Shown: in pieces, positions 12,383-17,840 of the stretch | How positions within the stretch are numbered: the first letter of the stretch is position 1 | How the letters are laid out: the number at the start of each line of letters is the position of its first letter | Source of the DNA: a virus | Reading direction: 5' to 3' (one strand) | Length of the DNA stretch: 21,408 nucleotides | IMG/VR virus record: IMGVR_UViG_3300033816_000950 | Location: 1 to 21,408 of that record | Notes under the pieces: generated by a model | The model's database searches: none | What the model was told of the DNA's origin: nothing | The model's input: the letters and a program-made list of their open reading frames with translations, nothing else | Made by a program: the position numbers and the translations under genes

Positions 12383-12898
12383 TTATTCCTTCACATTGCT
12401 CAGGTCTGCACCCTCACCTGCTGACATAGCTGCTGCAAGTTTATTCACAGTAGATTGATTCAGTCCCATTCCTAACCTGCTACCAAGGACTGTTTCAGAA
12501 TACACCCTAGCAGCAGTTAGTAGACCCTTATTTTCAAGAGCTTCAAGTGTATCTTCTATGTCATAGGATTCTTCTTTATCTAGAACATATGTACCATACA
12601 TAGAAACTCTCACAGGATATTGAGTTCCAATGGTTCCGAATGCATCTTTCCAGTTACACCAATATTGTACTGTCTTACCATCAGCTGCATACTTGACACC
12701 ATATTCTTGATTCGAAGGATGGTTAATGAATTCTTCTAGTTCTTTAGCAGGACCACTCAGATTATACTTAAAGAATTTCTGACCTTTTCTTGCATGATTT
12801 TCTGCAGTTATAATACCTCTACCTGCATAGGTTGCTACTATACTTGTAGTTTTAGCTTGTGTTTGTACAGTTTTCTCTGTGTTGTTTACTTTGTTCAT
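12383..12898 (-). CDS. Unknown probable early protein (171 aa)
   Basis: The N-terminus is polar and disordered (NKVNNTEKTVQTQAKTT). A beta-rich domain follows (SIVATYAGRGIITAEN, KFFKYNLSG, KTVQYWCNWKDAFG, PVRVSMYGTYVLDKEE), then a helical C-terminus (DIEDTLEALENKGLLTAARVY and a final Ser/Ala-rich segment ending SNVKE). No family is recognised with confidence. It is one of four single-gene transcription units next to the divergent junction, with the shared motif 32 bases upstream and a strong terminator downstream, which is typical of early takeover genes. G+C of the coding region is a little higher than that of its flanks. Confidence 0.7.
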   Translation of the reverse strand: MNKVNNTEKTVQTQAKTTSIVATYAGRGIITAENHARKGQKFFKYNLSGPAKELEEFINHPSNQEYGVKYAADGKTVQYWCNWKDAFGTIGTQYPVRVSMYGTYVLDKEESYDIEDTLEALENKGLLTAARVYSETVLGSRLGMGLNQSTVNKLAAAMSAGEGADLSNVKE

Positions 12899-12930
12899 CT
12901 TAAAAGTATTAGTTAATAATTAATTTTTCC

Positions 12931-12945
12931 AAGTCCAGGGTTGTA
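12931..12945 (-). promoter_or_regulatory. Shared upstream motif, copy 4 (TACAACCCTGGACTT)
   Basis: Exact match to the consensus. It lies 32 bases before the ATG of the 171-aa gene and directly after a pyrimidine run that belongs to the preceding terminator. Confidence 0.8.
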
Positions 12946-12956
12946 AAGAAAAAGGA

Positions 12957-12994
12957 AATAAAAAAATAAAGGAACCCATCAAAGGGCTCCTTTA
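12957..12994 (-). terminator. Rho-independent terminator of the 120-aa gene
   Basis: The minus strand forms AAAGGAGCCC, loop TTTGAT and GGGTTCCTTT, a 10-bp stem with one G-U pair, followed by ATTTTTTT. Confidence 0.9.
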
Positions 12995-13012
12995 GTTTTA
13001 GATAGTTATAAA

Positions 13013-13375
13013 TTAAAAGTCTGAATGATCTCTTGCACATGTATCAATGTCATCCAAATCTATGTAACCAACAACCTTGACAGAATCTTCATCGGCTTCC
13101 ACATTAGAGGTAATCTCACCAGCCATATAGGACTGCACCAAGTTTACTGATCTATGGAAGGCAACAAAATCTTCACATGATTCTACTAACTGTTCAAGGC
13201 TGTCAGTTGCCATAATATTAGTTCTTAAAGTATGTCTAATATTACTGAAGGATTCATTACCCAGTAAATTAGTCAATCTTTTTAGAACTTTTAAATCTAC
13301 AAGAGCTACTTCTCTTGCATTGTCAGGAGTTAGATCTATCACCTGTTTGCCATTAATCTCAATTGAATTCTTCAT
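13013..13375 (-). CDS. Unknown probable early protein (120 aa)
   Basis: The start MKNSIEINGKQVIDLTPDNAREVALVDLK suggests a strand-turn-helix unit, then a helical middle (LKVLKRLTNLLG, LEQLVESCEDFVAFHRSV) and an acidic C-terminus (EADEDSVKVVGYIDLDDIDTCARD) with one strand. No motif is recognised. The gene forms its own unit between the motif at 13408-13422 (32 bases upstream of the ATG) and the terminator at 12957-12994. Confidence 0.7.
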   Translation of the reverse strand: MKNSIEINGKQVIDLTPDNAREVALVDLKVLKRLTNLLGNESFSNIRHTLRTNIMATDSLEQLVESCEDFVAFHRSVNLVQSYMAGEITSNVEADEDSVKVVGYIDLDDIDTCARDHSDF

Positions 13376-13407
13376 TTTTATTTGTTTTAGTTAATATTTA
13401 TTTTATA

Positions 13408-13422
13408 AAGTTGAGGGTTGTA
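13408..13422 (-). promoter_or_regulatory. Shared upstream motif, copy 3 (TACAACCCTCAACTT)
   Basis: Exact match to the consensus TACAACCCTNNACTT. It heads the 120-aa gene with a 32-base spacer, the same as in copy 4. Confidence 0.8.
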
Positions 13423-13424
13423 AG

Positions 13425-13459
13425 AAATAAAATCAAAACAGGATATTTCTATCCTGTTA
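13425..13459 (-). terminator. Rho-independent terminator of the 23-aa unit
   Basis: The minus strand forms AACAGGATA, a GAAA tetraloop and TATCCTGTT, a perfect 9-bp stem, followed by TTGATTTTATTT. Its presence 16 bases after a 23-codon ORF argues that the short unit is really transcribed. Confidence 0.9.
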
Positions 13460-13474
13460 ATGATTTATATGTAA

Positions 13475-13546
13475 CTATGAATTACTATTTAATACCCATG
13501 ATAATACTGTTACAACTCCGTTGATTACTACATATTGATTCTTCAT
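13475..13546 (-). CDS. 23-aa micro-protein in its own transcription unit
   Basis: The frame reads MKNQYVVINGVVTVLSWVL then NSNS and a TAG stop. Its interior is a hydrophobic strand or membrane-like segment (YVVINGVVTVLSWVL) and the ends are polar. The ATG lies 17 bases after the motif at 13564-13578, the same spacing as in the 113-aa unit (16 bases), and a strong terminator follows. The complete set of signals around such a short frame is the main support. It could instead be a small RNA, with the ORF fortuitous. Confidence 0.6.
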   Translation of the reverse strand: MKNQYVVINGVVTVLSWVLNSNS

Positions 13547-13563
13547 AATAATTAATTTTGACG

Positions 13564-13578
13564 AAGTCAAGGGTTGTA
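13564..13578 (-). promoter_or_regulatory. Shared upstream motif, copy 2 (TACAACCCTTGACTT)
   Basis: Exact consensus match, immediately after the T-run of the terminator at 13593-13634, heading the 23-aa unit. Confidence 0.8.
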
Positions 13579-13592
13579 AAAATAAGGGATGA

Positions 13593-13634
13593 AATAATAA
13601 AAAGGAAACTAGGGAAGGGCCCCCAGTTTCCTTT
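13593..13634 (-). terminator. Rho-independent terminator of the 113-aa gene
   Basis: The minus strand forms GGAAACTGGG and CCCTAGTTTCC with a GGCCCTT loop and one bulge, followed by TTTTTATTATTT. It begins 3 bases after the stop codon. Confidence 0.9.
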
Positions 13635-13636
13635 GG

Positions 13637-13978
13637 TTATTTCAACCATGCAGGTTTGTTTGCAGATGTCTTTGAAGATGTTGTAGCTTGCGGAGACTTC
13701 TTCTTGACAGGTGCAGACTTACCTGACTCAAGGGGTTGGTAAGAGTAGACCTTTATCAAGTCAAACTCTGTGTAACCCCTTGCATTGGTATACCTAGCTA
13801 CCCTTACTTTATAGGGTTGCTTAAGGTTCATACCAATGGTGTTAATATACTTCAGAGGTTTCCAACATAGGACATCCTCTGTAGTATAATCAGAAAGAAT
13901 ACACATCTCTGGATTCTTTTTACTTTGGAAGACGATCACATCCAATGTGAAGTAGTCTTCATAATTTTTATCTTTCAT
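13637..13978 (-). CDS. Unknown probable early protein (113 aa), first leftward gene
   Basis: The N-terminal 80 residues look like a small beta-rich domain (YFTLDVIVFQSKKNP, MCILSDYTTEDVLCWKPLKYI, YKVRVARYTNARGYTEFDLIKVYSY). A flexible tail rich in Ser, Lys, Pro and Ala ends KPAWLK, which resembles a short linear motif at the end of a disordered arm. It is the first leftward gene from the divergent junction, with the shared motif 16 bases upstream of the ATG and its own terminator. Nucleic-acid or host-protein binding is plausible. Family not recognised. Confidence 0.7.
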   Translation of the reverse strand: MKDKNYEDYFTLDVIVFQSKKNPEMCILSDYTTEDVLCWKPLKYINTIGMNLKQPYKVRVARYTNARGYTEFDLIKVYSYQPLESGKSAPVKKKSPQATTSSKTSANKPAWLK

Positions 13979-13994
13979 AGTACATATTTGTACT

Positions 13995-14009
13995 AGGTAA
14001 AGGGTTGTA
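13995..14009 (-). promoter_or_regulatory. Shared upstream motif, copy 1 (TACAACCCTTTACCT)
   Basis: Matches the consensus except for ACCT instead of ACTT. It is the copy closest to the divergent junction and heads the 113-aa gene. Confidence 0.75.
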
Positions 14010-14063
14010 CTCAGAAAAAAGTAAAGATTTTTCCCTAGAAAAATGTTTATTTTTTTATGTAAA

Positions 14064-14124
14064 CGGACCTGTGTGCTGGACTTGTGTGGGGGGTGGTGCC
14101 GGTGGCCGGAGGGCCGGGGGTCTG
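14064..14124. other. G-rich island at the divergent junction
   Basis: About 43 of 59 bases in 14065-14123 are G or C by my count, in a genome near one third G+C. The plus strand carries GGGGGG, GGTGG, CCGG, GGCC, GGAGGG and GGGGG within 35 bases (14086-14120), with possible GGCC-GGAG-GGCC pairing. It is non-coding as far as I can judge and lies between the leftmost rightward promoter box and the first leftward unit. Confidence 0.8.
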
Positions 14125-14202
14125 TTAACTAAGGAGTCACTACATTCTCTTATATACTACAAAAATCCTATAGGAAAAATTTTTTATTTTAAAAAAAGTT
14201 TG

Positions 14203-14210
14203 TATGTTTG
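14203..14210 (+). promoter_or_regulatory. Candidate -7 box TATGTTTG
   Basis: Fits the TAnnTTTG consensus of Bacteroidota promoters. A transcript from here would meet the terminator at 14252-14285 after about 70 bases. No clear -33 TTTG element is seen. Confidence 0.4.
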
Positions 14211-14251
14211 TATAGATTTATTAAGTATCATTACTTAGAAATTTATTGTTC

Positions 14252-14285
14252 AAAAACCCTGGAGTTGAAAGCCCGGGGTTTTTTT
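14252..14285 (+). terminator. Rho-independent terminator in the central junction
   Basis: AAAAACCCTGG pairs with CCGGGGTTTTT (11-bp, one G-U) around a 10-nt loop and is followed by further T. The A-run on the 5' side could let it act on leftward transcripts too. Confidence 0.85.
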
Positions 14286-14286
14286 A

Positions 14287-14294
14287 TATATTTG
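14287..14294 (+). promoter_or_regulatory. Candidate -7 box TATATTTG of the metalloprotease gene
   Basis: A perfect TAnnTTTG box ends 4 bases before the ATG at 14299, so the transcript would be leaderless or nearly so. It directly follows a terminator. Confidence 0.55.
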
Positions 14295-14298
14295 TTTT

Positions 14299-14742
14299 AT
14301 GAAAAAGTTTGATATGGGGGAGTATATACTCCTTGTTGGTAAAGATGCCACCGAAATATTTGATTATTATGATGTAGAAGAGATGCATGGGTTGAACAGA
14401 AAGGATGCCCAGGCAGAGGAAGTGGATAAGACTGTAGGTAATGGAGTTTATATATATGGGTGGACTAACTATGACCCGGCTGATAAGAAGCTAACAGCAA
14501 AAGCTCCAAACAAACCATTTCTGTTTATTAACCTTGGTGCATTTAAGAAATATTCTCTTACAGAAAAAGCAACAGCCGTTATGCATGAGACTATGCACAT
14601 GAGTATCTTGTTAAACAACTGGAAGATTACTGATAAGGAGGAAGAGGTAATTACTTTTGCAGAAGATGAGGCTAATAAGATTATTGAGAAGTTAGGGTTT
14701 GATAAAAAAGAAGAACCTAAGAAAGGATTCTTTAAAAAATAA
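14299..14742 (+). CDS. HExxH metalloprotease-like protein (147 aa)
   Basis: The HETMH motif (His96-Glu97-x2-His100 in AVMHETMHMSILL) is the zincin zinc-binding and catalytic motif. A Glu-rich helix follows (DKEEEVITFAEDEANKII, 112-129) that could supply the third ligand. The N-terminal half is a small alpha/beta part without a signal peptide, so it should act in the cytoplasm or in assembling virions. The tail is basic (KKEEPKKGFFKK). Phage proteins of this size cleave virion or host proteins, or are inactive relatives. It is the first rightward gene, with a -7 box touching the start and a terminator 51 bases after the stop. Confidence 0.75.
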   Translation: MKKFDMGEYILLVGKDATEIFDYYDVEEMHGLNRKDAQAEEVDKTVGNGVYIYGWTNYDPADKKLTAKAPNKPFLFINLGAFKKYSLTEKATAVMHETMHMSILLNNWKITDKEEEVITFAEDEANKIIEKLGFDKKEEPKKGFFKK

Positions 14743-14746
14743 TTTT

Positions 14747-14754
14747 TACATTTG
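14747..14754 (+). promoter_or_regulatory. Candidate -7 box TACATTTG
   Basis: A TAnnTTTG match just after the stop of the metalloprotease-like gene. A transcript would reach the terminator at 14793-14819 after about 60 bases. Confidence 0.4.
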
Positions 14755-14792
14755 TCTAGTTCATATAGGTTTATTTGATTAATAAGCTAGAG

Positions 14793-14819
14793 ACCCTGGA
14801 AAATTTTTCTGGGGTTTTT
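14793..14819 (+). terminator. Rho-independent terminator after the metalloprotease-like gene
   Basis: ACCCTGGAAA pairs with TTTCTGGGGT (10-bp with G-U pairs) and is followed by TTTT. The ACCCTGG and GGGGTTTT edges match the terminator at 14252-14285, and the TTTTTCTGGGG side matches 16075-16105. Confidence 0.85.
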
Positions 14820-14840
14820 AGTTTAAACAAAAAAAATTTA

Positions 14841-14848
14841 TATATTTG
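14841..14848 (+). promoter_or_regulatory. Candidate -7 box TATATTTG for the 14895 operon
   Basis: A perfect TAnnTTTG box directly after a terminator and 46 bases before the ATG of the 102-aa gene. Confidence 0.5.
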
Positions 14849-14894
14849 TCAAACCAACAAACTTGTATGATCACTTCAATCCCTTTTACATGAG

Positions 14895-15203
14895 ATGAAT
14901 CCACAGCAAAAAAAGTTGTGGGAAAAGATTACCAAGGAGGTTAGAGCTCTTGGAGGTAGTAACCTGGAAGCAAGAGAGCTCTATGATGAACTAAGTAAAT
15001 TATTAAATATGTCAGATAAAGTGTTATTGTCTATCATAGAAAAGGAAGATGGATTAGAAGTAAAAATAGGTGAGCAAGCCTATGGTAATATTGCTATAGT
15101 GGGTTTATTAGAAAAAATTAAGTTAAATATTTTATCTGACATTCCTGAAGTTGTAAAAGAAGAAAAACCTGTAACTAAAACAACCCAAAAATATGATGCG
15201 TAG
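14895..15203 (+). CDS. Small unknown protein (102 aa)
   Basis: The protein has a helical N-terminal half (KKLWEKITKEVRALGG, NLEARELYDELSKLLNM) and two strands (LLSIIEKEDGLEVKIGEQAYG), then a helix and a flexible Lys/Glu/Thr tail (EVVKEEKPVTKTTQK). No family recognised. The stop lies one base before the preferred start of the co-chaperonin gene (TAG-T-ATG), so translation is probably coupled. Confidence 0.65.
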   Translation: MNPQQKKLWEKITKEVRALGGSNLEARELYDELSKLLNMSDKVLLSIIEKEDGLEVKIGEQAYGNIAIVGLLEKIKLNILSDIPEVVKEEKPVTKTTQKYDA

Positions 15204-15204
15204 T

Positions 15205-15483
15205 ATGAAAGCTTTAAGAGGTAAAAGAGTATTGATTACAGTACCTGATCTTAAAAAAACTGCTGTAGAGTTATCTGCAAAAGATGAAGAAGCAAGAATG
15301 ATGGAAGCTATGAAGCAATGGCAGAAGTTAGAAGTCTTTGCCGTAGGAGATGAAATCCAAGATATTAACTCAGGAGATTTTGTGTATGTTCAAACATATG
15401 CATTAGAAACTGGTGAAAAAATTGAAGTAGATGGTAAGATGAGAATCTTGGTACCTGATACAGCAATAGCAATAGTATGGTAA
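15205..15483 (+). CDS. GroES/gp31-like co-chaperonin
   Basis: GroES caps the GroEL cage. T4 gp31 replaces it for capsid protein folding. Here KALRGKRVLITVP at the start corresponds to the first GroES strand. VFAVGDEIQDINSGDFVYVQTY corresponds to the VLAVG...VGDKV core, and KIEVDGKMRILVPDTAIAIVW corresponds to the EIDGEEYLILRESDILAIV end. The segment between about residues 12 and 40, which is the mobile loop in GroES, is charged and Met-rich, unlike GroES. I start at the ATG at 15205 (92 aa), where relatives begin. ATGs at 15193 and 15196 would overlap the previous gene. It sits in the late arm, suitable for folding virion proteins. Confidence 0.7.
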   Translation: MKALRGKRVLITVPDLKKTAVELSAKDEEARMMEAMKQWQKLEVFAVGDEIQDINSGDFVYVQTYALETGEKIEVDGKMRILVPDTAIAIVW

Positions 15484-15486
15484 GTT

Positions 15487-15858
15487 ATGGAAAATAAATA
15501 CAACCTATATAAGGCATGTACTCGTAGTGATAAACAGTCTCCATATAAAGATATGGTAGATGGAGTTTATGGAAAGGATACCAACCTTTATAAACCAACT
15601 CTCTCTACAGCAGCAGAAATAGATATTTCTAAAAGAGTAGTTAAACTTGATGAAGGTCCCCGGCCAGAATACTATGGAGGAAAAGATAATCCATATGAAG
15701 TATTTAGAGTTCTAGAAGAGTGGGGATTGGATAAAGACTTCTATCTTGGTAATGTAATTAAGTATGTTGCCCGGGCAGGTAAGAAAAATATTTCTCCAAA
15801 AAAAGAGGATTTACAAAAAGCTTTAGTATATTTACAAAGAAGAATTGATTCGTTATGA
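15487..15858 (+). CDS. DUF3310 family protein, T7 gp1.7-like domain (123 aa)
   Basis: Residues 61-121 (EYYGGKDNPYEVFRVLEEWGL, LGNVIKYVARAGKK, EDLQKALVYLQRRID) match the DUF3310 pattern, common in tailed phages. T7 gp1.7, a nucleotide kinase acting on dTMP and dGMP, carries this domain, but the domain itself has no assigned reaction in most phages and no Walker motif is present. The first 60 residues are an extension without recognisable domain. It begins 3 bases after the co-chaperonin stop and overlaps the next gene by 4 bases. Nucleotide metabolism is the best guess. Confidence 0.8.
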   Translation: MENKYNLYKACTRSDKQSPYKDMVDGVYGKDTNLYKPTLSTAAEIDISKRVVKLDEGPRPEYYGGKDNPYEVFRVLEEWGLDKDFYLGNVIKYVARAGKKNISPKKEDLQKALVYLQRRIDSL

Positions 15859-16052
15859 TACTTAAAGGATTACTTTTTATTGTAGGCATTCTTATTATTG
15901 GTGTTTTATTTCTAATAAATAATGCCATGAGCAAACCATTATATAATAAAATGCATAATGTATGGGAAGAAGATCCTGAAGGAAAAAAATATGCTAATAT
16001 AACTTTGACTGTAATGTTATTCATTGCATTCTTTATGGGTTTAATGTTTTAA
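15855..16052 (+). CDS. Small two-span membrane protein (65 aa)
   Basis: Two hydrophobic segments, residues 2-22 (ILKGLLFIVGILIIGVLFLI) and 48-65 (ITLTVMLFIAFFMGLMF), flank a polar loop with NKMHNVWEEDPEGKK. Size and topology would fit a class II holin, and the late-arm position agrees, but no endolysin is next to it in this window. It overlaps the DUF3310 gene by ATGA and is followed by a terminator. Confidence 0.7.
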   Translation: MILKGLLFIVGILIIGVLFLINNAMSKPLYNKMHNVWEEDPEGKKYANITLTVMLFIAFFMGLMF

Positions 16053-16074
16053 CCTTTAACTCTCCAAACAAAAA

Positions 16075-16105
16075 TATCCTCAGAAATTTTTCTGGGGATT
16101 TTTTT
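16075..16105 (+). terminator. Rho-independent terminator before the tail-fibre genes
   Basis: ATCCTCAGAA pairs with TTCTGGGGAT (10-bp with one G-U) and is followed by TTTTTTTA. The TTTTTCTGGGG side is shared with 14793-14819. Confidence 0.9.
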
Positions 16106-16157
16106 ATTTCAAATATTTTTTGTATATTATAGTATATTATTTATAAAACTTATTATC

Positions 16158-17195
16158 ATGGATATTTTAAATTTCGTTTCCTGGGTTAGAGGAAAAAGAA
16201 CAGTAAAGACTGTAAATCCTGCAAAAACATTATTACCTATAGCACTTAAAGATGGTAGAAGAGATGACAGATGGTTAACTGGTGCAATTACAGTTGTAGA
16301 CTTTGCAACTGAAGTTTCTGCTTATGTAGCTCCTGGTCCAGCAGGACCGGCTGGTTCTCAAGGTCCAACAGGTCCTCAAGGAGTTCCAGGTCCAGTGGGT
16401 CCAGCAGGATTAAACTGGCAAGGGTCTTGGTCTGCATCAGGAACATATGTTGCTGATGATGCTGTAGGATATAATGGAGCATCTTGGTTTTGTTTAAATC
16501 CAGTTGGTCCATCTGCAACTAACCCTGCTTCAGATCCAACTAATTGGGCATTACTTGCATCTCAAGGTGCTACAGGACCACAAGGACCTCAAGGTATTCA
16601 GGGACCAGCTGGTAGTGGAGGTACACCAGGTACAATAATAGGACAAACTGATGTTTGGAATGGTTCTACGTGGTTGCCAACTTTTGGATTATCTGTAAAC
16701 CCTTCAACAGGAGTTATCGGATCAGCAAGAATTGGTATTGGTTTAACAACTCTTAATACTACAGGTTATCCATTAAGAATAGCAACTAATAATGGAGGTA
16801 TGAGAATTGATCAAACTACATCTGGTTCTGGTATTTATAATATGTGGACAAGTCCAACAGCTACGTTTCAATTTGGATTGAATCCTCCTGTACCAGGAAA
16901 TCCTGTGTTTGATAACTCAATTTATTTTACACAAAATAATTCAAATGCAATTAAATTTGCAACTGGTTTTAATACAGGTGGTGGAGATAGATTTATTATT
17001 CAAGGAGATGGTCAAGTAACTGTTGGTTCTACTTATGCAACTAATCCGACTGCTGCGCTTGTTGTTAAAAGAGCTGATTTTGAAGGAATTGAAATTGAAA
17101 ATCCAGGAGCAGGTATTATATTAACATCTCCAAATGGAACAAGATATAAATTATCTGTAAATGATGGTGGTGGTCTTTCAGTTGTAGGTGTATAA
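16158..17195 (+). CDS. Collagen-like tail fibre or receptor-binding protein (345 aa)
   Basis: Residues 1-59 form a possible virion-attachment part. The first Gly-X-Y run (GPAGPAGSQGPTGPQG... about 60-84) is followed by a carbohydrate-binding-like module (NWQGSW...YVADDAVGYNGASWFC...W, 86-130). A second Gly-X-Y run (GATGPQGPQGIQGPAG, 137-152) and a beta-rich C-terminal part of about 190 residues complete it. The two collagen segments imply a trimeric rod with a small sugar-binding knob inserted. An ATG at 16158 is preceded by an AT-rich leader. The fibre role is strongly supported and the ligand is unknown. Confidence 0.85.
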   Translation: MDILNFVSWVRGKRTVKTVNPAKTLLPIALKDGRRDDRWLTGAITVVDFATEVSAYVAPGPAGPAGSQGPTGPQGVPGPVGPAGLNWQGSWSASGTYVADDAVGYNGASWFCLNPVGPSATNPASDPTNWALLASQGATGPQGPQGIQGPAGSGGTPGTIIGQTDVWNGSTWLPTFGLSVNPSTGVIGSARIGIGLTTLNTTGYPLRIATNNGGMRIDQTTSGSGIYNMWTSPTATFQFGLNPPVPGNPVFDNSIYFTQNNSNAIKFATGFNTGGGDRFIIQGDGQVTVGSTYATNPTAALVVKRADFEGIEIENPGAGIILTSPNGTRYKLSVNDGGGLSVVGV

Positions 17196-17211
17196 TTTAA
17201 AATAATTTAAA

Positions 17212-17451
17212 ATGGCAACTTTACCAGAATACGAAAATGTAGATAATGCTAGATCTACGATGCCTGAGTATAAATCTAAACTTACTCAGATGTACCAGTA
17301 TCAAAATAAATCAGTAGCTAAATTTTTATCTGATATAGGGAGAATGATTTCTAAAAGAGAATTTGCAAATGATACAGCAGCTATAGCAGCAGGATTGAAA
17401 TCTGGAGATTTATATAGTACTCCAACAGGAGAAGTAAAAGTAATTAAATAA
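17212..17451 (+). CDS. Small virion-type protein (79 aa)
   Basis: The helical N-terminal part (LTQMYQYQNKSVAKFLSDIG) is followed by AAIAAGLKSGDLYSTPTGEVKVIK (56-79). The end resembles a short motif (AGLxxGDIYxTxxGxLKVV) that I recall from the C-termini of phage structural proteins. It sits 16 bases after the fibre gene and 16 bases before the next, in the tail block, so a minor tail or chaperone role is plausible. Confidence 0.7.
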   Translation: MATLPEYENVDNARSTMPEYKSKLTQMYQYQNKSVAKFLSDIGRMISKREFANDTAAIAAGLKSGDLYSTPTGEVKVIK

Positions 17452-17467
17452 TTAAAAATTAGAAATC

Positions 17468-17794
17468 ATGGCAGACGTAAAAAAACCAATTGAAGAAGTA
17501 GGTCCAAGACCAGAACCAGGTAAAACTAAAGTTGTAGGTTTTACAACAAAAACTATTACACCAGCTGTATTTGCAACAGGTGAATATAAATCAAAACCAG
17601 AAGCAAAAGCTGTTGAGTTAACTAGATTATTAAAAGGTTTATTGGCATATGGTATTTATAAAAATGTACTAGATGCTGCTAAAGAAGGAGTACCCGCGGG
17701 AACATTTATTATTGTAGATGATCCTAAAACTCCAGAACAAGAATTTACAGTAGAGATAGTACCAAAAATCTTTAGAAGAAAAGAACAAGCATAA
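17468..17794 (+). CDS. Small tail-block unknown protein (108 aa)
   Basis: An unstructured Pro-rich N-terminus (KKPIEEVGPRPEPGKTK) leads to strands and a helix (AKAVELTRLLKGLLAYGIYKNVLDAA, 48-73). A strand-rich end follows (GTFIIVDDPKTPEQEFTVEIVPKIF). No family recognised. It is part of the tail operon and is followed by a very good terminator. A connector or chaperone role is a guess from position only. Confidence 0.65.
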   Translation: MADVKKPIEEVGPRPEPGKTKVVGFTTKTITPAVFATGEYKSKPEAKAVELTRLLKGLLAYGIYKNVLDAAKEGVPAGTFIIVDDPKTPEQEFTVEIVPKIFRRKEQA

Positions 17795-17797
17795 TTC

Positions 17798-17828
17798 AAT
17801 ACCCTGAGAAATCAGGGTATTATTTTTA
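17798..17828 (+). terminator. Rho-independent terminator inside the tail block
   Basis: AATACCCTGA, a GAAA tetraloop and TCAGGGTATT form a perfect 10-bp stem followed by ATTTTT. Confidence 0.92.
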
Positions 17829-17840
17829 AAACATAGAACT

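Noticed and set aside
14005-14238. Plus-strand 77-codon ORF across the central junction
   Set aside because: It runs through the leftward motif region, the G-rich island and an AT-rich tail, giving GGGAGGRRAGG-type low complexity. No start context or family supports it.
15758-16024. Minus-strand 88-codon ORF
   Set aside because: Antisense to the DUF3310 and membrane protein genes, which overlap by ATGA and are better supported.
15855-16052. Firm call of holin
   Set aside because: Two membrane spans alone do not show lysis function and no endolysin gene is next to it in the window.
16288-16518. Minus-strand 76-codon ORF
   Set aside because: Mirror frame of the collagen-like Gly-X-Y repeats. 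Its Leu/Gln/Asp runs come from the repeat complement.
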